Below are positions 11,332 to 22,300 of a DNA stretch of 34,517 bases, in pieces. The notes under the pieces are model-generated. The model made no database searches, was not told the origin of the DNA, and was given only the letters and a program-made list of their open reading frames with translations. The translations under genes were made by a program, and so were the position numbers. Source of the stretch: Prorocentrum cordatum (Eukaryota; Sar; Dinophyceae; Prorocentrales; Prorocentraceae); the NCBI GenBank assembly GCA_963575745.1, contig CAUYUJ010007406.1:12501-47017 (forward strand). Reading direction: 5' to 3'. Position 1 is the first letter of the stretch. Every line of letters starts with the position of its first letter.

Positions 11332-11398
11332 GGGCATCTGTGGTCTCTCGCGGGGCCGTTCGGCCGCCGAACGGCCCCGCGGGAGACCACAGATGCCC
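11332..11398. repeat. 67-bp near-perfect palindrome
   Basis: Arms of 33 bp (11332-11364 and 11366-11398) with a single-base centre and one mismatch (T for C at the GGTCTCTCG/GGTCTCCCG position). The palindrome seems to arise where two copies of the same module meet head to head, because the right arm recurs alone at 11662-11694. Confidence 0.9.
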
Positions 11399-11494
11399 CA
11401 GACACCCACCAGACGTCCGAAGACCACTCCCAGAAGACGCCCTTGCCGTCGGTCCCGCGTGCTTCCTGGGGTTCCTGAAGCCCCTGCGGGGCCT

Positions 11495-11630
11495 ACTGGC
11501 CATCGCTCGGACGTCCATTTCCTGTGTTTTTTTCGGTCTCGTGCGTGGTTTTTTCGCCAAATGGTCGAGGACGCTCCTCGAAGGTCCTCGCCGAGAAAAA
11601 AATGCACACGTCCGAGCGATGCCGGGAATA
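11495..11630. mobile_element. MITE-like 136-bp hairpin insertion
   Basis: Perfect 14-bp inverted repeats (CATCGCTCGGACGT at 11501-11514 and its complement at 11608-11621) enclose a second weaker stem (T7CGG at 11527-11536 against CCGAGA7 at 11591-11602) and a third stem CGAGG/CCTCG at 11566-11580. The neighbouring repeat copy at about 11191-11260 runs straight from GCGGGGCCT into GGGCAACGGGCCC, so it looks like the empty site. No coding capacity. A non-autonomous element is the likely reading; no clear target-site duplication was seen. Confidence 0.6.
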
Positions 11631-11789
11631 GGCAACGGGCCCAAATCAGTCAGGAGGGCGGCCGAACGGCCCCGCGGGAGACCACAGATGCCCTCAGACA
11701 CCCACCAGGCGTCCGAAGACCACTCACAGAAGACCCCCAAGCGGCGTTGGAAACGCAACTGCCATTGATGTCCTAGGCTTTTTGTCCCA

Positions 11790-12500
11790 CTTGGGGAATG
11801 CTTTGTTCTTCGGTCTTCAGGGCGTCCGAGACCGCCCAGGAGGCCAGAGAATCGCCCTAAATTCAAGGCGGGCAAAATTTAACTCAGAGTGCGTCCAGGC
11901 AGTCCAAAAGGAGCCCCAAGACGGACCAACAGGGCCCCAAGACGGCCCGAAGAGAGCCCCATGACGCCCCAAGATTGCCCCAAGACGCGCCCCGAATCTT
12001 TCCAAATTGTGACCCGGTCATTCATGGAGACCGGCGGTTGAAAGCAGGGTGGCCCAGGAAAGCCCCCAGAGGCCCCCAGAACGAACCCAGGAGGCCTCCA
12101 GAAGGCCCCAAGCCCTTAAAACCTGCGTGCGGCCCCCAAGAGGCTCTACTAGGATGAGCCTCCGAAAAAAAAGCTGAGGATGGAGACGAATTCGCAGGGT
12201 AGGGCGAGAATGAGGAAGAGGACAGAAAACATGAGGGAAGGATCACGAATAGCATTATTATAACGACGATGCCAAACAAAACAATTATCGCTAAATGTTC
12301 CGTTTGCCTGCATACTTGCCCTCCTACCTGCATGCCAAACCTCGAGGACCAAAGTGCATGGCGCGAGGCGCCAGAGCAGTCTTGCACACATTACGCATTG
12401 TTATGTTTATGTAAATATGTATAGCTACGTTTATAGATGTGTGTATATATACATCTATGTAGACCCGTGCATCTACACACAGACAGAACATACACTAAAA
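11790..12500 (+). repeat. Dispersed repeat, copy 2
   Basis: Direct-orientation partner of the repeat at 10085-10820. It shares the GGCCCCAAGACGGCCCGAAG landmark near 11930, CCCCCAGAGGCCC near 12064, the AAAGCTGAGGATGG segment near 12168, and ATGCCAAACCTCGAGGACC followed by GGCGCGAGGCGCC near 12360. Both copies end in ATGTATGTA/TATATA-rich DNA and a CACTAAA word. Divergence is high, perhaps 25-30% by eye. Confidence 0.75.
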
Positions 12501-12659
12501 TTATCCCGGCAAAGCAACCTAACAGCGATGTGTAGGAGCATATCTGGAAGCATTCCCCTTAAGATTCAGATGAGAATCCAGTTGTAGAATTGTGCTGTTC
12601 TCGCAGTCGTAGTCGCATTCGCGATGACAGTCGCAGTGGCAACGGCCAGTCACAGACAC

Positions 12660-12815
12660 AAGCCTCAGCTCAGCCTGCCTCAGCCTCAGCCTCAGCCTGC
12701 CTCAGCCTCAGCCTGCCTCAGCCTCAGCCTCAGCCTGCTTCAGCCTCAGCCTCAGTCTGCCTTCAGCCTCGGCGTCAGCCTCAGGCTGCCTCAGCCTCAG
12801 CCTGCATCAGCCCAG
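12660..12815. repeat. (CAGCCT)n hexamer minisatellite
   Basis: About 25 copies of CAGCCT with CTGCCT variants. Frames give alternating Ser-Ala, Gln-Pro or Leu-Ser dipeptides, with no other coding sign. Confidence 0.92.
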
Positions 12816-12964
12816 AGGATCCGATCCTACAATTTGGGCCTGTCCCTACAAGTAGGCGACGCATCAGGTATGTTGAAGGTTTTCCCGTAATACATGGATG
12901 TCATTGCAAGAATCCCGAATAGAACTTCCGGGATCCCCCTTATTGTATTCCGGAAGCGTTCGTT

Positions 12965-13365
12965 TCATATGGTAACATGATGCATACATGTATGTATATG
13001 TACATATATATATATATGTATATATATATGTTAGTATGTAAGTATTTGCATGTATATATATATGTATGATTGTACGTGTATATATATATACATATATATA
13101 TATACATTGTTGGTATGCACGTATATGTGTATGCACAACTATATTTATGTATATAGTGTACATATGTTTATACACAAACATACGTTGATGTAATCACATG
13201 TATGTACAAGTGCATACTATCATGTATGCACGGTTGCAGAGCTGTATGCATGTAATCGACATGCAACCGCATGTGTAATATACATATATATGTAAATATA
13301 AGTATATATATATGTATATGCACATATATATATATACACGTGCATACTTGTATGCATTACTATGC
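12965..13365. repeat. TATATA/ATGTATGTA-rich block
   Basis: About 400 bp of (TA)n, ATGTATGTA, CATGTATG and related purine-pyrimidine alternation, with multiple short inverted words. Similar shorter patches occur at 10680-10810, 12400-12480, 16480-16545, 21897-21918, 23643-23660 and at the right edge of the window. It directly follows the 3' end of the transposase-like gene and could mark a gene-cluster end. Confidence 0.85.
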
Positions 13366-13386
13366 ACATTCTGATGGTAATCCGTG

Positions 13387-16300
13387 TCATATCGGGGGGC
13401 GGGATTGGCAGTGCCGTCGTTGGCATGTTTCGTGGGGTCGATCCCTCCGTTTTCCTACTCCTCCATGAGCCCCCCCCATCTGCCACCGTATCCTCGCCCA
13501 TAAATAGAATATCGCCGCCAATAACCATCTCATCGTTCCGTCCTGCACGGGCCCTTGGATGTGCCTGAATTGTTCAGTTGAATCAGTATATCTTGTCAAC
13601 TCATACTCTTCATAATTCCGCATAGTTCCTCCTCTTTCTTTTTGTATTAACAGACGAAGGGGTTGTGCGAATACGTGGGAGGAGGAGCGAGGAGGAGGTA
13701 GACGGCGACAAGAGATGACAGTGGGAAGGAACGGTGGCGGTGCCCATGGATGAAGATGACGATTGTCGATCAGCACGGTTTGCAACGTGTTAGGGTGCAG
13801 CCCCTCAGCAATCTCTGCGCAACGGCCGATGCCAGATTCATCTGAATACTCCCAATGATCCTGGGCGAAAGACGACGCGGTCAGACACAAAATTCTGTCA
13901 TGTGACAGAATTTTCTGTCATATGTTTGCCACGGGCGTCGTGCACTCCCCTCCCCACGCGGGGAGGGGGGAGGATGATGATGTCAAGGGGGGGATGCAGT
14001 GGGATGAGTATGATGATAATGATTTCGCCCTTAGGTTCCGCTGGGTTGCCAGGTGAGGCCTCCTCGACGATCTCGAGAAAGATGTGATGCCTAGGCTTCA
14101 ACCTCCAGCACGTCTCATCGAGGGCTTCGCGCCCCATGGCACGGTACAGCAAGAGGTGCTTACGACCGTGCTCGGCCAGTAGCTGCGGGCTGGCGTTGCA
14201 ATCCCATGATGCCATCTCCGCGTAGCAGCGCGCGAGAAACTCTATGCAATTCAACCTATACAGGCAACTGCAACAGAAGCAATGGCACGAGAGTGGGGGT
14301 CGATCTAAACTCGTACTTGCATTTGGATGTGTATGTTTTGGCACCCCCACTCTCAGCCTGGTGTAAGCACGAACGGTGTCACACTTCACAAGAGTTCGCA
14401 ACAGCTGCACCAGCACGGGCACCAGATGTCTACTCTCGGCCGCCTTGGCCTTCAACTTTGGAGCTTTCGAAGTCTTACTCCGAAACATAGTTACTGTCAG
14501 CTTATTGAACGGGGGGTCCATGTTGATAGAGTGAGCTGCAATTGCAATCAGGTTGAGCAACTTGGTCTCAGCCTGTGGCCACATGCCCCCCATCGTGGCC
14601 TGAGCTCTTCCCCTCCTCATCACCACCATCAGCATCAGCATCAGCATCATCATCATCATCAGCATAGGCATGTTCATCATCAGTATCATCCTCATCCTCC
14701 TCCCCCTCAGCATCATCATTCAACCCCCCTCGTCATCTTCACCCCCATCACCCCGATCAACACCAGCATATTCATCCCCATTACCCCCTATCGTGGCATT
14801 CATATTGGCACGCACATCGCGCCTCCAAAGGTTGTGAGCGCACCCCGCCTAGTTCGCGAAATAACTCCCACAATATATTCCCGCACGCTTCTTGGGCAAC
14901 CCCCAGACACCCTGCATGCATCATGCCTGGCCGTAAATAGGTCCACGTAAACCCAGGAATCGCCATGGGGCTGAAATCTAAATCGCCGTCCCCAAGCCGT
15001 GCAAGCTCCAAGTACCGTTTGGGCGTATACAGGTCCCGTCGCCAATTGGCGAACAGATCAAATTTGGGCAGATCGGCAACAGTGCACGGACACCTGTAAC
15101 ATATCTTGGCAGTGCTCGGCCCACCCCGCCACCCCTGCACTCCGAACACTTGTTTGTACCAGCACCAGTCCCCCCTGAAGTCGATCAGGATACCCCTCGC
15201 CTTCATAGATTGCCCAGCCTTTGCCGAGCGCTGCCTGTCGCCTCGAAACGGCGACTTGGCGAATGAGACCTGGTCGTGGCGCACGGTAGGCCATCGTCCA
15301 GTAAGCCAGTAGCTGCACATCCACCCGAGCACCGCCCACACCTCGGGATGTTTGCGGGATGGGGTCTGGTGCCTGGCGCGGCGGTGGTCATATGATTTGT
15401 GCGCGTGCTCATGCACGTGCGTATCTGACCACCAGCGTACCAGAAACCCGAACTCCATCAACAAAAAAACTTGGAGGTGTGAGGTCGGGTGCGCTGCTAC
15501 ACGGGATAGCTCGGGTGCGTTTCAAACATCGCACCTCCTTAAATGTGTGCCTGCCGTTGCAGCCGCACTGGCAGACGCTGCGCTGCCCAAAGCATACGAA
15601 CCACCATCGATCTCGGTACCTGCGGGCCGAGGAGCGGGGGAGAAATGGGTAAGACGTGGATTGTTATGATTATGAGGCGGGTGGTGGGGATAGTGGGGGG
15701 AGGTGGGGCGATGATGATGCGGGTGGTGGGGGGTGGGATGAGGGGGGGTACCATGAGGAGAATGAGGGGGTGTGTGATCCGGGGTTGCATTCCCACACCC
15801 CACCTCCCAGTCAGTGTCGTGAGGGTCCACAGGTAGACCGAATCGCGGGTGTTGTATGGCGCGCCATCGCCCCATGAACCGCAGACAATGAGGTTGTTCG
15901 GATCGACGTCATGAGCGCCAATCCGTTCTAGGTACTCATGAACGACTGGACGCAAAGGCTCCTGTTCGCAACCCCGACCCTGACATCGACGGAAACCAGC
16001 TGACAGAAAAACCTGTCATACGACATGTTTTTGTGTCACCGTTCGTGTGTGGAACCGTCCCTTAAATGTGCACCATCCCCTGGACGTGCGTGTCGTGCCG
16101 TGGCCGTCGTACCAGCATGATTCCCAGAATCATGATGATGCGACTGCGTTCATTACCCGTGTCATCGTGGCCCCGTACGTCGGCATCGGCGTTCCCCACC
16201 CTTATCACATATCATCATCGCATCACCACCAACCGATCTACCCCATGTGAGTCCTGACGCGGGTCGTACGAGGTCCAATCTGATTCAGAGCCTGACGTAA

Positions 16301-16793
16301 TCTTTGCGTCCAGCACCTCTGTCAGCAGCAGAAAGTTGACCGTCCGAACTACTTGGGCACCAGCCCGTCTGTCCCAAAGAGGTATGCGTGCTTGATACGG
16401 CGCAGGCATCCACGTCTTCTGAGGAGGGCGGCACGTAATCGACATTCGACACCCCACGCGTTCCAGGCAACCAAGCCCATTCATATATGTATATGTGTGT
16501 GTATGCATACAGATAGTGTACATATATATGTGTATATATATATTTATTCATGAAAATAGACAGCTTGGTTGTTTGCAACGCGTGGGGGTGATCCGTCATT
16601 CGATCGATCATGGGAGAAAAAAAAAAAGAAAAAAAAAATAAAAAAAAAAAAAAAAATAATAAAAAAGAAAGAAAAAAAAAAAAAAAAAAAAAAAAATAAA
16701 AAATAAAAAAAAAAAAAAAAAAAAAACAATACAAAAAAACAACAAAAAACGAAAAAAAAAAAGAAAAAAAAAAAACAAAAATAAAAAAAGAAA

Positions 16794-16825
<32 letters not shown>

Positions 16826-16834
16826 AAACATAAA

Positions 16835-16865
<31 letters not shown>

Positions 16866-17165
16866 AAAAGACAAGGTGGGGTGTGGGGTGCCCCTTGTGA
16901 AGCAACAGGCCTTCTCAAGCCGCCTGCCCAAGTCCCTCAGCGCGTTCGATCGTGTTGTTTGTTTAGAGCCGATTTTGCGCCACGAATCCAAAGTATCGCA
17001 CCGCACATCGTCAGCGGCACCTGCGCGTGCACCATCACCAACTTCGATCGAGCTGAGCCTGTTCCTAGCCCACAGGCGGTGCAGAAACTTAGAGGTCTCG
17101 CCTGACGATTGTTGCTGTCGATGCTGCTTCCATCGTTGCTGTACCCCTGTCCTCTTGGGGGGCAT
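13387..17165 (-). CDS. Multi-exon protein of a dinoflagellate repeat family, transposase-like (about 704 aa)
   Basis: Eight minus-strand exons: 17165-16911 (starts MPPKRTG), 16418-16254, 15961-15804, 15619-15535, 15341-14823, 14599-14358 (or from 14572), 14255-14039 and 13860-13387 (TAG/TGA-type stop at the end). Phases agree at every join. Motifs in order: WGDGAPYNTRDS; VCQCGCNGRHTF; TGRWPTVRHD; FRGDWCWYKQVFG..GW; CYRC; PGF..TYLRPGMMH..CLGV; KAPKLKAKAAESRHLVP; WRLKPRHHIFLEIVEE; HWEYSDESGIG. From memory, this motif order is typical of a very abundant uncharacterised dinoflagellate family. The MMH...LGV block recalls TNP2-type transposases, but no DDE triad is established. The first intron holds a 258-bp interrupted poly(A) (poly(T) on the sense strand). 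Codons are less G/C-ending than in neighbouring genes, which would fit a mobile origin. The C-terminal 100 residues and the 17165 start are the weakest parts. Confidence 0.72.
13883..13920. repeat. 38-bp double palindrome, copy 1
   Basis: Two 18-bp near-palindromes joined by TG. The second is TGACAGAATTTTCTGTCA and the first a variant beginning AGACACAAAATT. It lies in the intron between the last two exons of the transposase-like gene, about 23 bp upstream of the acceptor. A separate hairpin (CCCCTCCCC-ACGC-GGGGAGGGG, 13947-13968) sits in the same intron. Confidence 0.85.
14256..14357 (-). repeat. 102-bp intron with terminal inverted repeats
   Basis: This intron interrupts the transposase-like gene. 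It carries a perfect 12-bp inverted repeat, ACCCCCACTCTC at 14343-14354 and its complement at 14289-14300. It is flanked on the sense strand by near-direct repeats AGGCTGA (donor side) and AGGTTGA (acceptor side). The combination of inverted ends and flanking duplication is the architecture described for introner elements. Confidence 0.6.
16001..16038. repeat. 38-bp double palindrome, copy 2
   Basis: TGACAGAAAAACCTGTCA, then TA, then the diverged half CGACATGTTTTTGTGTCA. It lies in the second intron of the transposase-like gene, about 40 bp before the acceptor at 15961. The right half has lost some symmetry. Confidence 0.82.
16614..16871. repeat. Interrupted poly(A) tract, 258 bp
   Basis: Almost only A on the plus strand, with scattered G, T and C. 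On the sense (minus) strand this is poly(T) inside the first intron of the transposase-like gene. The interruptions argue for an old tract or poor replication fidelity rather than a fresh retroposed tail. Assembly or sequencing error rates here would be high. Confidence 0.9.
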
Positions 17166-17776
17166 GGTGGCTGCACGCAGCGGCCTGATCCGAAAATGCG
17201 GCAGGAATATCATATGACACCGACTATGCAATGATGTATGCTGATCATTGCTATGCATTGCGTTGTATGATGCGTTGTTGTTGCTGCACCAGCGGCTAGG
17301 TCGACCGTCACTGCGGCACTGCAGTGGCAAACCCCGTGCACGTCAAAAAAAAAAAATCAGGCGTGCGGTCCTGTCTTGCGAGTTCCCACCCCCGTGCGTA
17401 TCTATCGCATCGTCATCATCATCATCACCATCACCCCTCTCATTCATATCACTGGACCTGTGGCTGGCAGCGAGCAGATGGTGGCGATGTCAGCCACATT
17501 CATATAAAAGTGTCGCTTCTCACCCCTGAGAAGCAGCTCGAGTTCTGCTACGCTGATCGCCGTCGTGTGCGAATGCACAACGTCGAGCTGCAACAGTAAT
17601 GCAAATCCACTGGCTACGACGACGCCAGACGACGGACGATGACGACGAGCGATGACGACAGACGATGTCGACGCCGACGATGTCGGACGATAAACGATGG
17701 ACGGCATGCGACAAACGACCGACTACATGTTTCTGGAACGCAGGGCGTTGCATTATTGTTGCTGGAGCTGAAAGGC
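17166..17776. other. Intergenic spacer with a possible minus-strand coding patch
   Basis: This separates the 3' end of the 211-aa coiled-coil gene from the start of the transposase-like gene. A minus-strand frame at about 17600-17444 gives a protein-like peptide (SVAELELLLRGEKRHFY...) ending at TGA near 17444, but a plus-strand frame overlaps it and no splice partners were found. CGACGA repeats lie at about 17615-17690. Confidence 0.3.
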
Positions 17777-19040
17777 CTAGCTGGCGGCGGAAGCGAGCTT
17801 CTTGAAATCTGCCCAGCAGCTGCGCTCGAACGCCTTCCAGGCGGCCTCGACTTTGACGAGCTCCGTGCTGACCTTCTCAGCGTGCTTCTGGATCTCGTCC
17901 TTCGTGAGCTCTGCCTTGTCGGGTCGAGGGATGGCACATGGGGGGATGAGGATGCGATATGGGAGGGTGAGCGTACGAGATGAGGATGTAGTTTCATCAC
18001 GCTCATCCTCACATATATCATCCTCATCGCGCCCGTCCTCGCCCCTGCCTGCGCATGCGCAGGAGGCGATGCGAGGTGGCGCGACGAGCGAGCACACTAC
18101 TGCAGACTAGGAGATCGAGGGGGGGGGGGGCGCGAATGAGAATGCTAGACATTCTAAAGACGATGTTGTAGACGAGCTGGGGCTCGAGCACCAGGGGTGG
18201 TCGGGGAGAGGAAGACTGGGATGTGGAGGAACATGCGTGGGGGAGGCGGATGAACACGGCTACATGTTAGCATCCCGACTCCCTAAATCATGATTGCACC
18301 GATCGGGTATCGAGGCCATCGTGGGCCCGCATGCGATGCGCAGCTATCTTCAACTCCGCATAGCGTGTTTGGCCAATTAGCGCATCAGGGAGGCGGGTGG
18401 TCAGGCGGAGGAGGAGGATGAGGAGGAGGAGGAGGCGGAGGCGGAGGAAGAGGATGCGGAGGAGGAGGAGGAGGAGGAGGAGGAGGAGGAGGAGGAGGAG
18501 GAGGAGGATGGAGGAAGAGGTGATTGAACCATGCACCCACGCCTTGGAGCCTGGCTTGTGTGCGAGCACATCCCCGATGAACGCCGTGATGGCGGTCATC
18601 ACCTTCTTGCTCTCCGACTCGATGAAGCCAGCCGTCTCCTCGGGATAGTTGCGATCCGACAGGACCCTCGCCACGTTCGGCACGTCGGTCTCGCACACCG
18701 AGCGGAACGATACAATCTTGTTCTGGGCGTCGCGGAAGAGCTTCTCCATCTTCTTCTTCGCGTCGACGAGCTCGATCTGGTCGCGGCGCTTCTGCTGCTC
18801 GATGGCCTGCTGCTCGGCGTCCATGTCCTTGATGGACTCGTAGAACGCCTCCTCCTCCTCCTCCTTGTTCTTCTTCTCCTCCTCTGCTTTCCTGGCGTCC
18901 TCCTTCTGCTTCCTGAGCCGTGCCCGATCAGCTTTCTGAGCAACCTTGTCGTCAGGCGGGGGTGGTGCGCCGCCAACGGGGTTGCTGCTGCTCGGGGCGC
19001 CGTTCATGGCTGCGGTCCACCCGTCCAAGCCTTTGAGCAT
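17777..19040 (-). CDS. Charged coiled-coil protein, 211 aa, two exons
   Basis: Exon 1 is 19040-18543 (166 codons) and exon 2 is 17914-17777 (45 codons plus stop). The 628-bp intron starts GC and ends AG with AAG|GC on both sides, phase 0, and contains a GGA/CTC array (18407-18512) and a GATGAG repeat. The N-terminus is Pro/Ser/Gly-rich. Residues about 35-110 are Lys/Glu/Arg/Gln-rich with heptad-like spacing (for example KQKEDARKAEEEKKNKEEE), predicting a long helix. The C-terminus is a second helical stretch (KHAEKVSTELVKVEAAW). No signal peptide or membrane segment is seen. Codons are strongly G/C-ending. I do not recognise a family. Met-1 is the first in-frame ATG; Met-12 is an alternative. 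An AG precedes the ATG by a few bases, compatible with a trans-splice acceptor. Confidence 0.75.
18048..18063. repeat. 16-bp perfect palindrome
   Basis: CCTGCGCATGCGCAGG lies within the intron of the 211-aa coiled-coil gene. A short alternating purine-pyrimidine core could form an unusual DNA structure. No function is inferred. Confidence 0.7.
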
Positions 19041-19389
19041 CTCCTAGGCTGGGCTAGCAGCTGGCAGCACTGGCAGTGCGGCTAGCGTACCCCAGCGGAA
19101 GGATTACCTCACGCATGTGGCTCCAGCGGGATGGGGTTCACAGCGGGACAGGGTTCACATGCAGGCGGAACTCTCCAACGGGATGGGGTCGAGGCTCCAG
19201 CGGGACGGGGTTCACATGCATGAGCGAGTGTGTTCATCATGGTACACTCCTCATCAGCATCATTATCGGATCCCCCCAAACCGATCGGGATGTCGTGGCA
19301 GTGGGTCGGGTGAGGCCATATGGTTCCTCCTCCTCCTTCTCGTCCTCACCATCAGCATCCTCCTCATCTTCCTTATCCTCCTTCTCCTC

Positions 19390-22300
19390 TTATTCCTCAT
19401 CCTCCTCGTCCTCGTCATCCTCCCCCTCTCCTCTGGACGTTTGCCCCGCTCTGTCCGCAGCGGCGGTCTTCGCGTCGTCGACCTCCAGCGACGCGGTCTG
19501 CTCCACGCTCGACGCGTGTCGCGTCTTGTCCCAGACAGCACCCTCCGCGTCCACGACGTAGTGGTACTCCATGACACCGTGCTCGCGCAAGATCCTGAAT
19601 GCGATTGTTGTTGCATTCGCTGCGTTCGACCCTCACCACACACATCGCCCCGTCAATCCGTGCCCCCAATGCCCGTGGGGTAGGAGATGATGAAGGGGGT
19701 GTCTGAAAGGAGGGTGCGGAGGAGGAGGATGAGGAGGAGGAGGAGGAGGAGGTCGGGGTCGCTAGGGCAACGTGTGTGGGGAGAGCATGCGCACAAACAC
19801 GACAACAACCGAGTATCCGCGATCGCTCGTGCGGCCTCGACGGCAGCTCCAGCTTGATCATGGCGGCGTTCTCCTCGGGCGAATAAGTGTCAGCATCGCC
19901 CGATGCACCCCGCCCCCCCGACTGTCGCCGAAAGCGAAGGATGGGGATGGGGTGGGGCTGCGAGGTGGCATCGCGGCCTCCCAGGGGGGTACGGCGAGGG
20001 GGGGGGTGGCGTGTGGGAGGACGAGCGTTTCCCCCCCAAGCGCCACGGTCCCTATTGGGCAGTGGTATAGACATGGTCGCCCGATGGCCAAAGGATGTCG
20101 ATCACGTGGGGCGTTGGGCGATGATGGTGTGATCACGATAGTGGTAATGACGATGCTGATGATGATGGTGGGTATGATGCTGCTGCTGATGATGACGACG
20201 ACGATGATGATGATGTTGATGATGATGATGTTGAGTATGATACTGTTGAGGAAATTGAATATGATGATGATAATGATGATGATCATGATGACGGTGCTCA
20301 TGATGATGATGAGGAGGAGGATGATCATGATGTTGCTGATGATGATGGTGATGATGATGATGCTGATGATGTTGATGTTGATGACGATACTGATGGTGAT
20401 GAGGATGCTGAGGATGATGAGGATGATGAGGATGGTGACGATTATAGTGATGGTGTTGGTGGTGGTGGTGCTGACGATGATGTTGGGGGTGCGAGTGAGA
20501 ATGAACACATGCTGATCGTGATGATGCTGGTGACGGTGGCGATGATGATGGCGATGATGGTGGTGTTGCTGATGACACTGGTGATGTCGGTGATGATGCG
20601 ACGCAGGGGGTAGAGGAGGAGGGCGAAGACGCGGGACAGACCGCGCGTTAACGAGCCTTGACAATCCTTGGAGTTCAAATACTTGGGCCCCGCGAGTTCC
20701 TCCTCGGTGAGCCACACGTCGATCACGCCGTCGACCCGCTCACGGGACGTCGTCGTGATGGTCCTATCGGGGGATGCCCCCCCCTTGCCCGAGGAGTCCC
20801 CAATGAGAACGGTGAGGCGATCGGCTGGGGGGGCTTGGATACGGGAGACGAGATGAGGAGCTAAGCGGGGCACGATCTCAGTCATCCCCCCCTAGGAGCT
20901 CTTCACATCATCTCCTTTATCCGTGTCCAGCGTTGACCTCCTCAGCCTTCTCCCCAGATGCGTCATCATCGTCATCACCATCGGGTTCCATCGTCCCATC
21001 CCGCGGGAACGCGGGAGGAGGGCGGCCGTAATATCGCCATCCGCATGTGCACACTCATCGTCGTCATAGTCATCATCAGTATCCATTGCATCATGTTTAT
21101 CATCATCGCCATCATCCTCATCATCCTCATCATCATCATCATCATCATCATCGGCACCATCAGCATCCTCAACGTCACCACCATCGAAATCGGTATCATC
21201 ACCGTCGTCACCATCATCAGCATCATCATTACCACCACCACCACCAGCAACACCAGCAGCATCAGCAGCATCATCACCATCATCACCAACATCGTCATCA
21301 CTATCACCAGCATCATCATACTGCCCTAACTCGCATATAACTCATCATACATGTTGAATGTCCCAGTTCGGTCTTCGCAAGACAGCCGCCCTCCTCGGGC
21401 TCGATGACGAACCTCATGAGCCACTGCACCTGCAACATGAGGGTGGATAACGAGGACGACGGGGGATGGCTGTGGGAGGTGGTGGGGAAGGTGAGGAGGA
21501 TGAGGAGGCGAATGTGTGCATAAGACAGATGGGGGAAGAGTGACAGGATGAGGAGGAGCATAATGATGAGGAGGCGGTGGCGGAGGAGGATGGGCGTGAA
21601 TGGGGATAAGGATGATGTTGGTGATGGTGATGGTGATGATGATGCTGAGGAGGAGGAGGAGGAGGAGGAGGAGGAGGAGGAGGACGAGGAGGAGGATGTG
21701 GAGTGGGGGCGGAGGCGGAGGGGAAGAGGAGGTGGCTGAAGGGTACACTGATGATTACGATGATGAGGAGGTGGGGGAACCTGTGGCGATGGGACGTGCG
21801 AGACATAGTGGAATGGAGACGGATGATGATAGATGATGGGGGGAGGGATGACGATATGGCAAGTAAGTGATATTCCCACGGGCTCAGTGAGAGTGTTTAT
21901 GTATATATATATATATACACAGTGGGCACCTCAAGCGTCTTCGCTGTCGCTGTCGATGAACGTGTACGATGGGGGCGAACGCGAGCGCGAACGGTCTCTG
22001 GGCAACGGTATCCGTCTGCGGACGTGCACTGGAGCGAACACCACATAGTAGAATTCAGCGCCAACTTCCAGCCACAGTTGGTGAGCTTCGAAAAATAGGA
22101 GCACGCGTACAGTCTGACGGATCTCAGTAGCGAGTGTATATACTGTCCTCCCTATGGTAACGTTCATTCGTGCCAAAATTGCTGCACTTATCAACAGGGC
22201 GGGGAGGAGACGGACGAGGAAGATGAGGCGAACGAAGGGGAGGCGGGGGAGGAAAGTGAGGAAGATGAGATTGGCGGGCGATGGGACGGGGAACATACGC

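Larger units (their letters stand above)
11189..11740. repeat. Composite of interleaved direct and inverted repeats
   Basis: A unit starting CTTGCCGTCGGTCCCG recurs at 11191 and 11442. The word GGCAACGGGCCCAAATCAGTC occurs at about 11247, 11292 and 11631. A block from GCCGAACGGCCCCGCGGGAG to ACCACAGATGCCC occurs at 11366 and 11662, and inverted at 11332-11364. The block is a mosaic built from three or four short modules. No protein is supported. Confidence 0.8.
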
